Origin: Ulvibacterium sp039819225
GTDB taxonomy: Bacteria; Bacteroidota; Bacteroidia; Flavobacteriales; Flavobacteriaceae
Assembly: GCA_039819225.1 (NCBI GenBank)
Contig: JBCBSN010000146.1
Coordinates: forward strand, 1 to 11,130
Direction: 5' to 3'
Length of the DNA stretch: 11,130 nt
Shown: piece after piece, positions 1 through 6,088 of the stretch
Layout of the letters: the number at the start of each line of letters is the position of its first letter
Position numbering within the stretch: position 1 is the stretch's first letter
The notes under the pieces: model-generated
Told to the model about the DNA's origin: nothing
What the model saw: the letters and a program-made list of their open reading frames with translations, nothing else
The model's database searches: none
Translations under genes and position numbers: made by a program

Positions 1-21
1 GAATTTTCAATTTGAAAATTC
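1..21. repeat. AT-rich perfect palindrome at the window edge
   Basis: Two 10-base arms, GAATTTTCAA (1-10) and TTGAAAATTC (12-21), are exact reverse complements around one central T. It could be the end of a terminator or repeat belonging to whatever lies upstream of the window, but no T-tract follows and the upstream gene is not visible. In 22-180 I see no gene, RNA or further repeat, only AT-rich spacer. Confidence 0.45.
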
Positions 22-186
22 CGCTTTACCTGTCTTATAAAGCATGGTGAGAAAAAGTTCTATATATCATTTGAGATTCACTTCGTCCCAAATCAATACC
101 AAAAAGTGCCTTAATCCAGTTGGGGACCAAGAATACAGTATTCCAATAAAAAAGGTATAATCAACCATATTATTCATAATTAATGT

Positions 187-194
187 TATCTTTG
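187..194 (+). promoter_or_regulatory. Promoter -7 element candidate for rpsP-rimM
   Basis: TATCTTTG is an exact match to the Bacteroidota sigma-ABfr -7 consensus TAnnTTTG. No clear TTG -33 box sits at the usual spacing upstream, so the call rests on the -7 match and its position. It would start transcription near 199-202 and give a leader of about 100 nt before rpsP. Confidence 0.55.
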
Positions 195-199
195 CAGCC

Positions 200-302
200 G
201 CTTTTAGAACTCTTATGCCAGAGTTGGTGACGTAGAAAAGACTCCCGCATTCGCGGGAGTGAATTAATAACCAGGGTCGGGCACCCTACAAATTAATGTG
301 AT
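200..302 (+). promoter_or_regulatory. Structured 5' leader of rpsP with three hairpins
   Basis: Three perfect stems lie in a row between the predicted transcription start and the rpsP start codon. Hairpin 1 is AACTCT (208-213) with AGAGTT (220-225), loop 6. Hairpin 2 is ACTCCCGC (241-248) with GCGGGAGT (253-260), loop ATTC. Hairpin 3 is AGGGT (273-277) with ACCCT (283-287), loop 5. None is followed by a T-tract, so they do not look like terminators. Position and structure suggest a ribosomal-protein leader through which bS16 or another factor could control the rpsP-rimM message. I recall that bS16 leader motifs have been proposed in Flavobacteria, but I could not check whether this sequence matches one. 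Folding is seen; regulation is inferred. Confidence 0.5.
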
Positions 303-1016
303 ATGCCAGTAAAGATCAGATTGCAGCGCCATGGAAAAAAGGGAAAACCTTTTTATTGGGTCGTCGCTGCCGACAGCCGCGCCAAAAGGGACGGTAAGTT
401 CCTGGAAAAATTAGGCACCTACAACCCCAACACCAATCCCGCTACCATTACCCTTAATGTGGACAATTCCGTAAAATGGCTCCAAAACGGGGCGCAACCT
501 ACGGATACGGCAAAGGCCATTTTATCCTATAAGGGCGTGCTTATGAAAAAGCATTTGCTAGGCGGGGTCAAAAAGGGCGCCTTTACCGAGGACCAGGCCG
601 AGGAAAAGTTCAACGCTTGGCTGGAAGAAAAGGAAAAGGCCATCGCCAAGAAGACAGAAGGACTTACCAAGGCCAAAGATGCGGCCAAGGCGGAAGCCTT
701 GAAGGCCGAGAAAGAAGTGAACGAAAAACGTGCCCTGGCACAGGCCGAGGCAGAACTACCCGAAACTTCGGAAGAGGAAGTTGCCGAAGGACCTATAGAA
801 GTGATTGAAAATGCGGAGGCCGCTCCGGAAGAGGCTGCTGCTGCAACCGAAGCCGTGGAAGAGGCAAAAGAAGCCGTTGAGGAGACGGTAGCAGCCGCTG
901 AAGACACTGTAGCGGAAAATGCAGAGGCCACGGAGGAAGTAGCCGAAGCCGTAAAGGAAAAGGTGGAAGAAGCTCCTGAAGCCCAGACCGAGGATTCCGA
1001 TCCGGAGAAAAAATAA
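303..1016 (+). CDS. rpsP: 30S ribosomal protein bS16 with long Ala/Glu-rich C-terminal extension
   Basis: Structural protein of the 30S subunit that binds 16S rRNA during assembly. Residues 1 to about 82 are the bS16 core: it opens PVKIRLQRHGKKGKPFYWVV and continues ADSRAKRDGKFLEKLGTYNP. Typical bS16 is about 80-90 residues; this one is 237. Residues about 90-145 are a mixed Lys/Glu/Ala segment, probably helical. Residues 146-237 are strongly acidic, roughly one third Glu and one quarter Ala, with EE/AEA-type near-repeats and a KK end. C-terminal extensions are usual in Bacteroidota bS16, though this one seems on the long side. The ATG at 303 is chosen because the core begins there; no Shine-Dalgarno is visible, as is normal for the phylum. 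rimM follows 16 bp after the stop, so the two are likely co-transcribed. Confidence 0.97.
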   Translation: MPVKIRLQRHGKKGKPFYWVVAADSRAKRDGKFLEKLGTYNPNTNPATITLNVDNSVKWLQNGAQPTDTAKAILSYKGVLMKKHLLGGVKKGAFTEDQAEEKFNAWLEEKEKAIAKKTEGLTKAKDAAKAEALKAEKEVNEKRALAQAEAELPETSEEEVAEGPIEVIENAEAAPEEAAAATEAVEEAKEAVEETVAAAEDTVAENAEATEEVAEAVKEKVEEAPEAQTEDSDPEKK

Positions 1017-1032
1017 GGAAGCTTTTGGGCCT

Positions 1033-1563
1033 ATGCGCAAGGAAGAGTGCTTCTATCTGGGCAAGGTAGTCTCAAAATATAGCTATAAGGGCGAGGTTCT
1101 GGTGAAGCTGGATACGGACGAGCCCGAAATTTACGAAAATATGGAATCGGTATTTGTCCTTCTAAAGGGCAATGCACTGGTTCCATTTTTTATTAACCGT
1201 TGCCGACTGCACAAATCCGCCTTATTACGCATCGATTTTGAAGAGGTTAAGGACGAGGATGCCGCCGACCGCCTTATGGGAGCCGAGCTCTACCTGCCCC
1301 TTTCCCTACTCCCCAAACTGGAGGGCGATAAATTCTACTATCATGAAATCATAGGGTTTTTGGTGCAGGACAGTAGCTATGGCCCTATCGGTAGCGTTAC
1401 CGGGGTAAACGATACTACCTCGCAGGCATTGTTGGAAGTGGAAAAAGACGGGAAACAGCTCCTGATTCCCATGACCGAGGAAATCCTTACCAAAGTAGAC
1501 CGCAAAAACAAAACGCTTTTTGTCACCACCCCGGATGGCCTGGTAGATTTATATCTGGGATAA
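1033..1563 (+). CDS. rimM: Ribosome maturation factor RimM
   Basis: Assembly factor for the 30S subunit, cytoplasmic, acting on 16S rRNA head maturation near uS19. The 176-residue length is normal for the family. The N-terminal RimM barrel (about 1-90) begins ECFYLGKVVSKYSYKGEVLV, the usual G-K-[VI]-x(5)-KGE pattern. The C-terminal PRC-barrel (about 98-174) contains YYHEIIGF (102-109), GPIGSV (117-122), LLIPMTEEIL (143-152) and the closing PDGLVDLYL. It sits directly after rpsP, the common bacterial order, and both genes probably share the 187-194 promoter. No separate promoter is evident in the 16-bp gap. Nothing is truncated. Confidence 0.96.
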   Translation: MRKEECFYLGKVVSKYSYKGEVLVKLDTDEPEIYENMESVFVLLKGNALVPFFINRCRLHKSALLRIDFEEVKDEDAADRLMGAELYLPLSLLPKLEGDKFYYHEIIGFLVQDSSYGPIGSVTGVNDTTSQALLEVEKDGKQLLIPMTEEILTKVDRKNKTLFVTTPDGLVDLYLG

Positions 1564-1567
1564 AATT

Positions 1568-1591
1568 AAATTACAAGCACCAAATCCCAAA
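1568..1591 (+). repeat. AT-rich inverted repeat, left copy
   Basis: CAAATCCCAAA (1581-1591) is the exact reverse complement of TTTGGGATTTG at 1949-1959. Including the outward 13 bases, about 20 of 24 positions pair with 1949-1972. The two copies bracket most of the 423-bp gap between rimM and the sulfatase. AT-rich CAAATTCCAAA-like words are common in flavobacterial spacers, so this may be low-complexity drift and not a mobile element. Confidence 0.45.
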
Positions 1592-1654
1592 TTCAATCCT
1601 GGATAGTTCTCAATCGGATATGGAAAGGAATTAAAACTGAAATCCCAAAAGGGC

Positions 1655-1811
1655 ACAACAAATTTCCTTACAACCTCCCTTTAATCCCCCGATAATGTAG
1701 GACACGCTCCCCAAAGGAGGGAAAGCCTTCCACTTTGGGAAGGCCAGGCAGGGTCTTCTCATGGAACCAGAAAGTTTAAAGGCCTTTAAGTTCCAAAAAT
1801 AAATTTGTTGT
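1655..1811. repeat. Nested palindromic (REP/MITE-like) intergenic element
   Basis: Outer arms ACAACAAATTT (1655-1665) and AAATTTGTTGT (1801-1811) are perfect 11-bp inverted repeats. Inside lie a GC-rich hairpin GCCTTCC (1725-1731) / GGAAGGC (1738-1744) with a 6-nt loop, a C-rich tract CCTCCCTTTAATCCCC (1674-1689) opposite CCAAAGGAGGG (1711-1721), and a perfect 14-bp palindrome TTAAAGGCCTTTAA (1776-1789). No open reading frame here resembles a protein. This is the make-up of a dispersed non-autonomous repeat; whether other copies exist cannot be seen from one window. Confidence 0.5.
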
Positions 1812-1850
1812 ACACCCATTCCAGAACTTCAAGCTCTGTAAATGTTTTCT

Positions 1851-1858
1851 TAGCTTTG
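1851..1858 (+). promoter_or_regulatory. Promoter -7 element candidate for the sulfatase
   Basis: TAGCTTTG matches TAnnTTTG exactly. No good TTG -33 box is visible at the expected distance. It would give a leader of about 120 nt before the ATG at 1987. A chance match is possible in this AT-rich spacer. Confidence 0.3.
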
Positions 1859-1948
1859 GATTTCTATGCAAAAGAAGTCCATTTAGGGTATGCCAGATAT
1901 GTATCCGTTAGATTTGCCAATAAACAAGGTTTAAATTTAAGAGCCTGT

Positions 1949-1972
1949 TTTGGGATTTGTTATTTGAAATTT
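1949..1972 (-). repeat. AT-rich inverted repeat, right copy
   Basis: Right partner of 1568-1591, ending 14 bp before the sulfatase ATG. Its inner word TTTGAAATTTG (1963-1973) recurs exactly, in direct orientation, at 4053-4063 just before trmN6, so related AT-rich words flank both ends of the sulfatase/NTF2-like block. Confidence 0.4.
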
Positions 1973-1986
1973 GTGATTTAAAAACT

Positions 1987-3426
1987 ATGTATCGTATCCT
2001 GATTCCATTGCTGTCCGTATGTCTGTTTTCCTGTCAAGAAGCTAAAAAAACAACCGAAAAAGAGGAAAAAACTACACCACCCAATATCGTACTAGTGCTC
2101 ACCGATGATTTGGGTTATCATGATATCGGGGCATTTGGGGCTAAAGACATTGCCACGCCCCATCTGGATAAAATGGCGGCCGAAGGTCTTCAACTTACCA
2201 ACTATTACGCGGCCCAGGCGGTATGTTCCGCTTCGCGGGCAGGTATCCTCACGGGCTGCTATCCCAACAGGATCGGTATACACGGTGCGCTGGGCCCGGA
2301 CAATGACCATGGCATACACGACGCGGAGACCACCTTGGCCGAAATGCTGAAAAGAGTTGGATACAACACGGCAATCTATGGGAAATGGCATTTGGGCCAC
2401 CATCCACAATTCCTGCCCACACGGCACGGTTTTGATGAATGGTTCGGTATCCCCTACTCCAACGATATGTGGCCTATGCACCCTTGGCAGGGTACGGTCT
2501 TTAACTTTCCGCCCTTGCCCCTTTTTAAAAACGAAACCGTTATCGATACCCTGATCGACCAGTCCCAACTCACCACACAAATTACGGAACACAGCGTTGA
2601 TTTCATCAATAGGAACGCCCAAAATCCTTTTTTCCTTTATGTGGCCCACCCACAACCCCATGTGCCCCTATATGTATCGGACAAATTCAAAGGAAAATCG
2701 GACCGGGGGTTGTACGGGGATGTAATTATGGAAATCGATTGGTCTATAGGCCAAATTATGGCTGCCTTAAGGAAAAACGGACTGGAGGAAAACACAATGG
2801 TCATCTTCACTTCGGACAACGGCCCTTGGCTTTCTTATGGCAACCACGCCGGCAATGCCTATCCGTTACGGGAAGGAAAGGGCACCGCTTGGGAAGGGGG
2901 TCAACGAGAGCCTTTCCTCATCAAATATCCCAAGGAGCTTGATGCCGGCCAAAAACTGGACACCCCATTAATGGCCATAGACATTTTGCCCACGATAGCC
3001 GAGGTCACCGATGGCCAATTGCCGGAAAGAACAATTGACGGTAAAAGTGCATGGAGCCTTCTGAATGGGAAGGCCAAGGAATCTCCACAGGAAGCTTATT
3101 TCTTCTATTATCGAGTAAACGAACTTTTTGGGGTGCGTTATGGTAAATGGAAGCTATATTTTCCGCACCGCTACCGCAGCATGGACGGACAGAAACCCGG
3201 AAAGGACGGGCTGCCCGGAGATTACCGAATGGTAGACCTAGAGGAAATTGAGTTGTACGACCTGGAAAATGATGTGGAAGAAAACGCCAATGTAGCCGAT
3301 CAATACCCGGAAGTAGTGAAGAAAATCAAAGAATTGGCCAATACCATGCGCACCAGGCTAGGCGATTCCCTTTTGGAACTGGAAGGTTCCGAGACAAGGG
3401 AACATGGAAAGGTGAATTCCAAATAG
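1987..3426 (+). CDS. Formylglycine-dependent sulfatase (S1 family), predicted lipoprotein
   Basis: Hydrolyses sulfate esters, in marine flavobacteria usually on sulfated algal polysaccharides; the actual substrate is not readable here. The protein is 479 residues from the ATG at 1987. A TTG at 1957 would add ten residues ahead of the signal peptide, so the ATG is preferred. Residues 1-16 form a lipoprotein signal (YRILIPLLSVCLFSC, lipid Cys16). Metal-binding Asp40-Asp41 lie in LTDDLGYHD. The sulfatase signature CSASRAGILTG starts at Cys80, the residue matured to formylglycine, with Arg84. Further expected active-site residues are Lys133 and His135 (YGKWHLG), His221 and His225 (HPQPHVPL), Asp277-Asn278 (TSDNGP) and Lys298 (REGKGTAWEGG). 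All are present and the length is normal. No sulfatase-maturing enzyme is in the window, so maturation must come from elsewhere. No SusCD pair is adjacent, so it is not part of a visible polysaccharide locus. Confidence 0.92.
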   Translation: MYRILIPLLSVCLFSCQEAKKTTEKEEKTTPPNIVLVLTDDLGYHDIGAFGAKDIATPHLDKMAAEGLQLTNYYAAQAVCSASRAGILTGCYPNRIGIHGALGPDNDHGIHDAETTLAEMLKRVGYNTAIYGKWHLGHHPQFLPTRHGFDEWFGIPYSNDMWPMHPWQGTVFNFPPLPLFKNETVIDTLIDQSQLTTQITEHSVDFINRNAQNPFFLYVAHPQPHVPLYVSDKFKGKSDRGLYGDVIMEIDWSIGQIMAALRKNGLEENTMVIFTSDNGPWLSYGNHAGNAYPLREGKGTAWEGGQREPFLIKYPKELDAGQKLDTPLMAIDILPTIAEVTDGQLPERTIDGKSAWSLLNGKAKESPQEAYFFYYRVNELFGVRYGKWKLYFPHRYRSMDGQKPGKDGLPGDYRMVDLEEIELYDLENDVEENANVADQYPEVVKKIKELANTMRTRLGDSLLELEGSETREHGKVNSK

Positions 3427-3452
3427 CGAATCTTAAAATGTAGCCCTGTACC

Positions 3453-3471
3453 CCAAGCTTCCATAGCTTGG
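3453..3471. repeat. Hairpin between convergent genes, possible terminator
   Basis: CCAAGCT (3453-3459) and AGCTTGG (3465-3471) form a perfect 7-bp stem with loop TCCAT. It lies 27 bp after the sulfatase stop and about 60 bp beyond the 3' end of the convergent minus-strand gene. No T-tract follows on either strand, so it is not a textbook intrinsic terminator; it may still protect or end the convergent transcripts. Confidence 0.35.
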
Positions 3472-3530
3472 CAAAAGCCTCCGGAACCTCAGGGCAATAG
3501 AGCTTATCCGACCCCGCCACAGGCTAAAAT

Positions 3531-3884
3531 CTATGCGTGATAATAACGTTCATTCACGATTTTACCATCTTTCCACTCCGTTCTATTCACTTGCTCAAAA
3601 TGATGCTTTGTCCCATCTTTGGTAGTAAAGTCCATAATCGCTTCGTAATACGAGATGTTTCCGTCAATGGCAATGTTTTTTATGGTATACCCCCCAAAGT
3701 CTGTTACCGTATCCAATAAGTCTTTTTCAGCCTGTAGACAAACCTCCTTTCCTATCTTTGGTTCATTGTTCGCTTCCTGCAAGACTACGTCATCCGCAAG
3801 GTACTTTTCCATAGCCTGGATAAATTGCCCTTTACCTAGCAATTCTTTTAGGTCCATTAACGCTGTTTCAATTTGATTTTCCAT
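3531..3884 (-). CDS. Small NTF2/SnoaL-like protein of unknown function
   Basis: A 117-residue protein without signal peptide or membrane segment. The pattern fits the NTF2-like/SnoaL fold: an N-terminal helical part (about 1-30, ending MEKYLADDVVLQEANNEPKI), then GKE at 45-47, a helix (about 48-60), and a run of beta strands carrying YTIKNIAIDGN, YYEAIMDFTTKDG and FEQVNRTEWKDGKIVNERYY. This order of polar-residue strands with a closing W-x-D-G-K-I-V-x-E-x-Y is characteristic of the family. Such proteins range from isomerases to ligand binders, so no function is assigned. The start ATG (3882-3884) follows AT-rich DNA without an evident ribosome site, and no good -7 element lies close upstream. 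The gene is convergent with the sulfatase, and by eye more AT-rich than its neighbours. Confidence 0.8.
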   Translation of the reverse strand: MENQIETALMDLKELLGKGQFIQAMEKYLADDVVLQEANNEPKIGKEVCLQAEKDLLDTVTDFGGYTIKNIAIDGNISYYEAIMDFTTKDGTKHHFEQVNRTEWKDGKIVNERYYHA

Positions 3885-4048
3885 ATTAATAGTGTTTAGA
3901 TGTTACTATGTTTATGCCCTATAAGACGGTTTTTGCCTTACTTCATTACATAAGCTTGAACTTAGCCTCATATCGAATTCATCTTGGGTAATGCTAGAAT
4001 CAGAAGAACAAAGATTTTCCCCACAATAATTATTAAAATATGACTTTA

Positions 4049-4056
4049 TATTTTTG
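4049..4056 (+). promoter_or_regulatory. Promoter -7 element candidate for trmN6
   Basis: TATTTTTG fits TAnnTTTG exactly. The predicted transcription start would be around 4061-4064, only about 15 nt before the ATG at 4079. This argues against the upstream TTG at 4061 being the translation start. No convincing -33 TTG is seen. Confidence 0.45.
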
Positions 4057-4078
4057 AAATTTGCGCATTGGGATTTTC

Positions 4079-4819
4079 ATGAGACCTTTTCAATTTAAGC
4101 AGTTTACCATCCACCAAGATCGCTGTGCCATGAAAGTAGGCACGGACGGTATCCTATTAGGGGCTTGGACTTCCCTGGAAAAAAGTCCTGATCGCATTTT
4201 GGACATCGGTACCGGAACGGGATTGATTTCCTTGATGCTAGCACAGCGGAGTACCGCTGAGACCCTGGACGCCGTTGAACTGGATGATGATGCTTATGAA
4301 CAATGCGTAAGGAATTTTGAGAACTCCCCATGGGCAGACCAACTGTTCTGTTTCCATGCCGGTCTAGAGGAATTTGTGGAAGAATTTCGTGAGGAGGGAT
4401 CGCTGAAAACGGAAAAATACGACCTTATCGTATCCAATCCACCTTTTTTTGAACCTTCACTTAAAATGGAAGAGCACATGAAGGCTTCGAGAAAAAAAGC
4501 CCGCTTTTTTGATTCCCTTCCTTTTAAAACTCTTTTGGAGGGGGCCTCGCAACTATTGACCGTCACGGGTTCCTTTTCCGTGATTGTCCCTTATGCGGAA
4601 GAAACTACATTTATGCGCCTTGCTTCAAGCTTCGAATTGTTTCCTTGGCGCAGAACACATGTTAGGGGTATTGCCAAATCCCCCATAAGACGAAGTCTAC
4701 TTCAATTTGGTTTTCAAAAAGGAAAAATAGAAAAGGATGAAATAGCTATCGAAATTGGACCCAAAGTGTACTCCAAGGAGTACCGGGAGCTAACCCAGGA
4801 CTTCTACTTAAAAATGTAA
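4079..4819 (+). CDS. trmN6: tRNA1(Val) adenine(37)-N6 methyltransferase family (TrmN6/YfiC)
   Basis: SAM-dependent N6-adenine methyltransferase; the E. coli relative modifies A37 of valine tRNA. The 246-residue protein begins RPFQFKQFTIHQDRCAMKVGTDG, a stretch typical of this family (the HQ-x-x-x-AMKVGTDG region). Motif I for SAM binding is LDIGTGTGLIS (41-51), the acidic ribose-binding residue is probably Glu68 (DAVELDD), and the catalytic NPPF tetrad is at 120-123 (IVSNPPFFEPS). The start was moved from TTG 4061 to ATG 4079 because family homology starts there and a -7 element sits just upstream. In Bacteroidota this gene is, as I recall, often next to rpsP-rimM; here the sulfatase and NTF2-like genes lie between. 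It is possibly monocistronic, since glutaryl-CoA dehydrogenase has its own promoter-like box. Family is well supported; exact tRNA target is by analogy. Confidence 0.9.
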   Translation: MRPFQFKQFTIHQDRCAMKVGTDGILLGAWTSLEKSPDRILDIGTGTGLISLMLAQRSTAETLDAVELDDDAYEQCVRNFENSPWADQLFCFHAGLEEFVEEFREEGSLKTEKYDLIVSNPPFFEPSLKMEEHMKASRKKARFFDSLPFKTLLEGASQLLTVTGSFSVIVPYAEETTFMRLASSFELFPWRRTHVRGIAKSPIRRSLLQFGFQKGKIEKDEIAIEIGPKVYSKEYRELTQDFYLKM

Positions 4820-4851
4820 CAAATCTGGAATGTCATGTTACAAATCCTTGC

Positions 4852-4859
4852 TACCTTTG
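4852..4859 (+). promoter_or_regulatory. Promoter -7 element candidate for the gcdH gene cluster
   Basis: TACCTTTG is an exact TAnnTTTG match in the 54-bp gap between trmN6 and the glutaryl-CoA dehydrogenase gene. It would give a very short leader of about 8-10 nt before the ATG at 4874. A -33 TTG is not evident. Confidence 0.45.
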
Positions 4860-4873
4860 AGTAAAACAGTACG

Positions 4874-6052
4874 ATGAGACCTGATTTGTTTGAAGCCCCA
4901 GACTACTACCAATTGGACGATTTGCTCAGCGAGGAACACCTTTTGGTCCGTGATGCCGCGCGGCAATGGGTAAAAAGGGACATCTCCCCCATTATAGAGG
5001 AGTATGCCCAAAAAGCGGAATTTCCCAAACAGATTCTTAGCGGTCTAGCGGAAATTGGTGCCTTTGGGCCATATATTCCAGAGGAGTATGGTGGTGCCGG
5101 GTTGGATCAGATCAGCTACGGTCTTATCATGCAGGAAATAGAACGCGGAGATAGCGGGGTACGTTCCACCGCCTCCGTACAATCTTCCCTGGTCATGTAT
5201 CCTATTTATGCCTACGGCACGGAAGATCAACGTAAAAAATACCTTCCTAAATTGGCAAGCGGCGAATGGATGGGCTGTTTTGGGCTTACCGAACCCAACC
5301 ACGGTTCCAATCCCGGAGGGATGGAAACCAAGTTTAAGGACATGGGCGACCATTTCCTTTTGAACGGGGCCAAACTTTGGATCTCCAATTCGCCCTTCGC
5401 GGATATCGCCATAGTCTGGGCCAAGAATGCAGAAGGCCGTATCCATGGGCTGATCGTAGAACGCGGTATGGAAGGCTTTTCGACACCCGAGACCCATAAT
5501 AAATGGTCTCTACGTGCCTCGGCCACCGGAGAACTGATTTTTGACCATGTAAAAGTGCCCAAGGAAAATCTGTTGCCCGGAAAAAATGGGCTGGGGGCAC
5601 CTTTGGGCTGTTTGGATTCCGCCCGGTACGGTATTGCCTGGGGGGCTATTGGCGCGGCAATGGACTGCTATGATACCGCCCTTCGCTATGCCAAGGAACG
5701 GATCCAGTTTGGAAAACCGATTGCCGCCTTTCAGTTGCAGCAGAAAAAACTGGCCGAAATGATTACGGAGATTACCAAAGCACAATTGTTGGCGTTCCGC
5801 TTGGGGCAACTTAAAAATGATGGGAAAGCCAGTACGGCACAGATATCCATGGCGAAACGCAACAATGTGGACATGGCCCTTAAAATTGCCCGTGAGGCCA
5901 GACAGGTTCTGGGCGGTATGGGCATCACAGGGGAATATAGTATCATGCGGCACATGATGAACTTGGAAAGCGTAATCACCTACGAGGGTACCCATGACAT
6001 TCACCTGCTCATTACGGGGGCCGATGTCACCGGAATCCCTGCCTTTCAATAA
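4874..6052 (+). CDS. gcdH: Glutaryl-CoA dehydrogenase (acyl-CoA dehydrogenase family)
   Basis: FAD enzyme that oxidises and decarboxylates glutaryl-CoA to crotonyl-CoA in lysine, hydroxylysine and tryptophan breakdown, passing electrons to ETF; cytoplasmic. The 392 residues cover the full acyl-CoA dehydrogenase fold: N-terminal helical domain (about 20-135), beta domain with CFGLTEPNHGSNPGGMET (135-152) and WISNSPFAD (169-177), and C-terminal helices. Evidence for the glutaryl subtype is the close likeness to human GCDH: RSTASVQSSLVMYPIYAYG with Arg97, which aligns with the glutarate-binding arginine; SLRASATG (212-219); CLDSARYGIAWG (246-257); and NLESVITYEGTHDIH with catalytic Glu371. The glutaryl carboxylate-binding Arg makes this stronger than a generic acyl-CoA dehydrogenase call. 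The next gene starts 36 bp after the stop, so a joint transcript with trehalase is possible, although the pathways are unrelated. Confidence 0.93.
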   Translation: MRPDLFEAPDYYQLDDLLSEEHLLVRDAARQWVKRDISPIIEEYAQKAEFPKQILSGLAEIGAFGPYIPEEYGGAGLDQISYGLIMQEIERGDSGVRSTASVQSSLVMYPIYAYGTEDQRKKYLPKLASGEWMGCFGLTEPNHGSNPGGMETKFKDMGDHFLLNGAKLWISNSPFADIAIVWAKNAEGRIHGLIVERGMEGFSTPETHNKWSLRASATGELIFDHVKVPKENLLPGKNGLGAPLGCLDSARYGIAWGAIGAAMDCYDTALRYAKERIQFGKPIAAFQLQQKKLAEMITEITKAQLLAFRLGQLKNDGKASTAQISMAKRNNVDMALKIAREARQVLGGMGITGEYSIMRHMMNLESVITYEGTHDIHLLITGADVTGIPAFQ

Positions 6053-6088
6053 AATGCGTACTTTTCCGGCAAACAAATTATTTGTGTC

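Noticed and set aside
1..21. Link between the edge palindrome and the 8518-8778 element through the shared word AATTTTCAAT
   Set aside because: A 10-base AT-rich word is easily shared by chance; flanking sequence does not match.
527..931. Minus-strand 134-residue Ser/Ala-rich frame inside rpsP
   Set aside because: Its Ser/Ala composition is the mirror of the Glu/Ala codons in the bS16 tail; no independent coding sign.
1631..1819. Minus-strand 62-residue frame in the rimM-sulfatase gap
   Set aside because: It lies exactly over the palindromic repeat and has no domain likeness; it is translated repeat DNA.
4009..4016. AATCTTTG on the minus strand as promoter of the NTF2-like gene
   Set aside because: One mismatch, no -33 TTG at proper spacing, and more than 120 bp from the start codon.
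1957..4081. CRISPR, phage, toxin-antitoxin or defence genes in the sulfatase/NTF2-like insertion
   Set aside because: The genes are a standard sulfatase and a small NTF2-like protein; no nuclease, transposase, integrase or regular repeat array is present.
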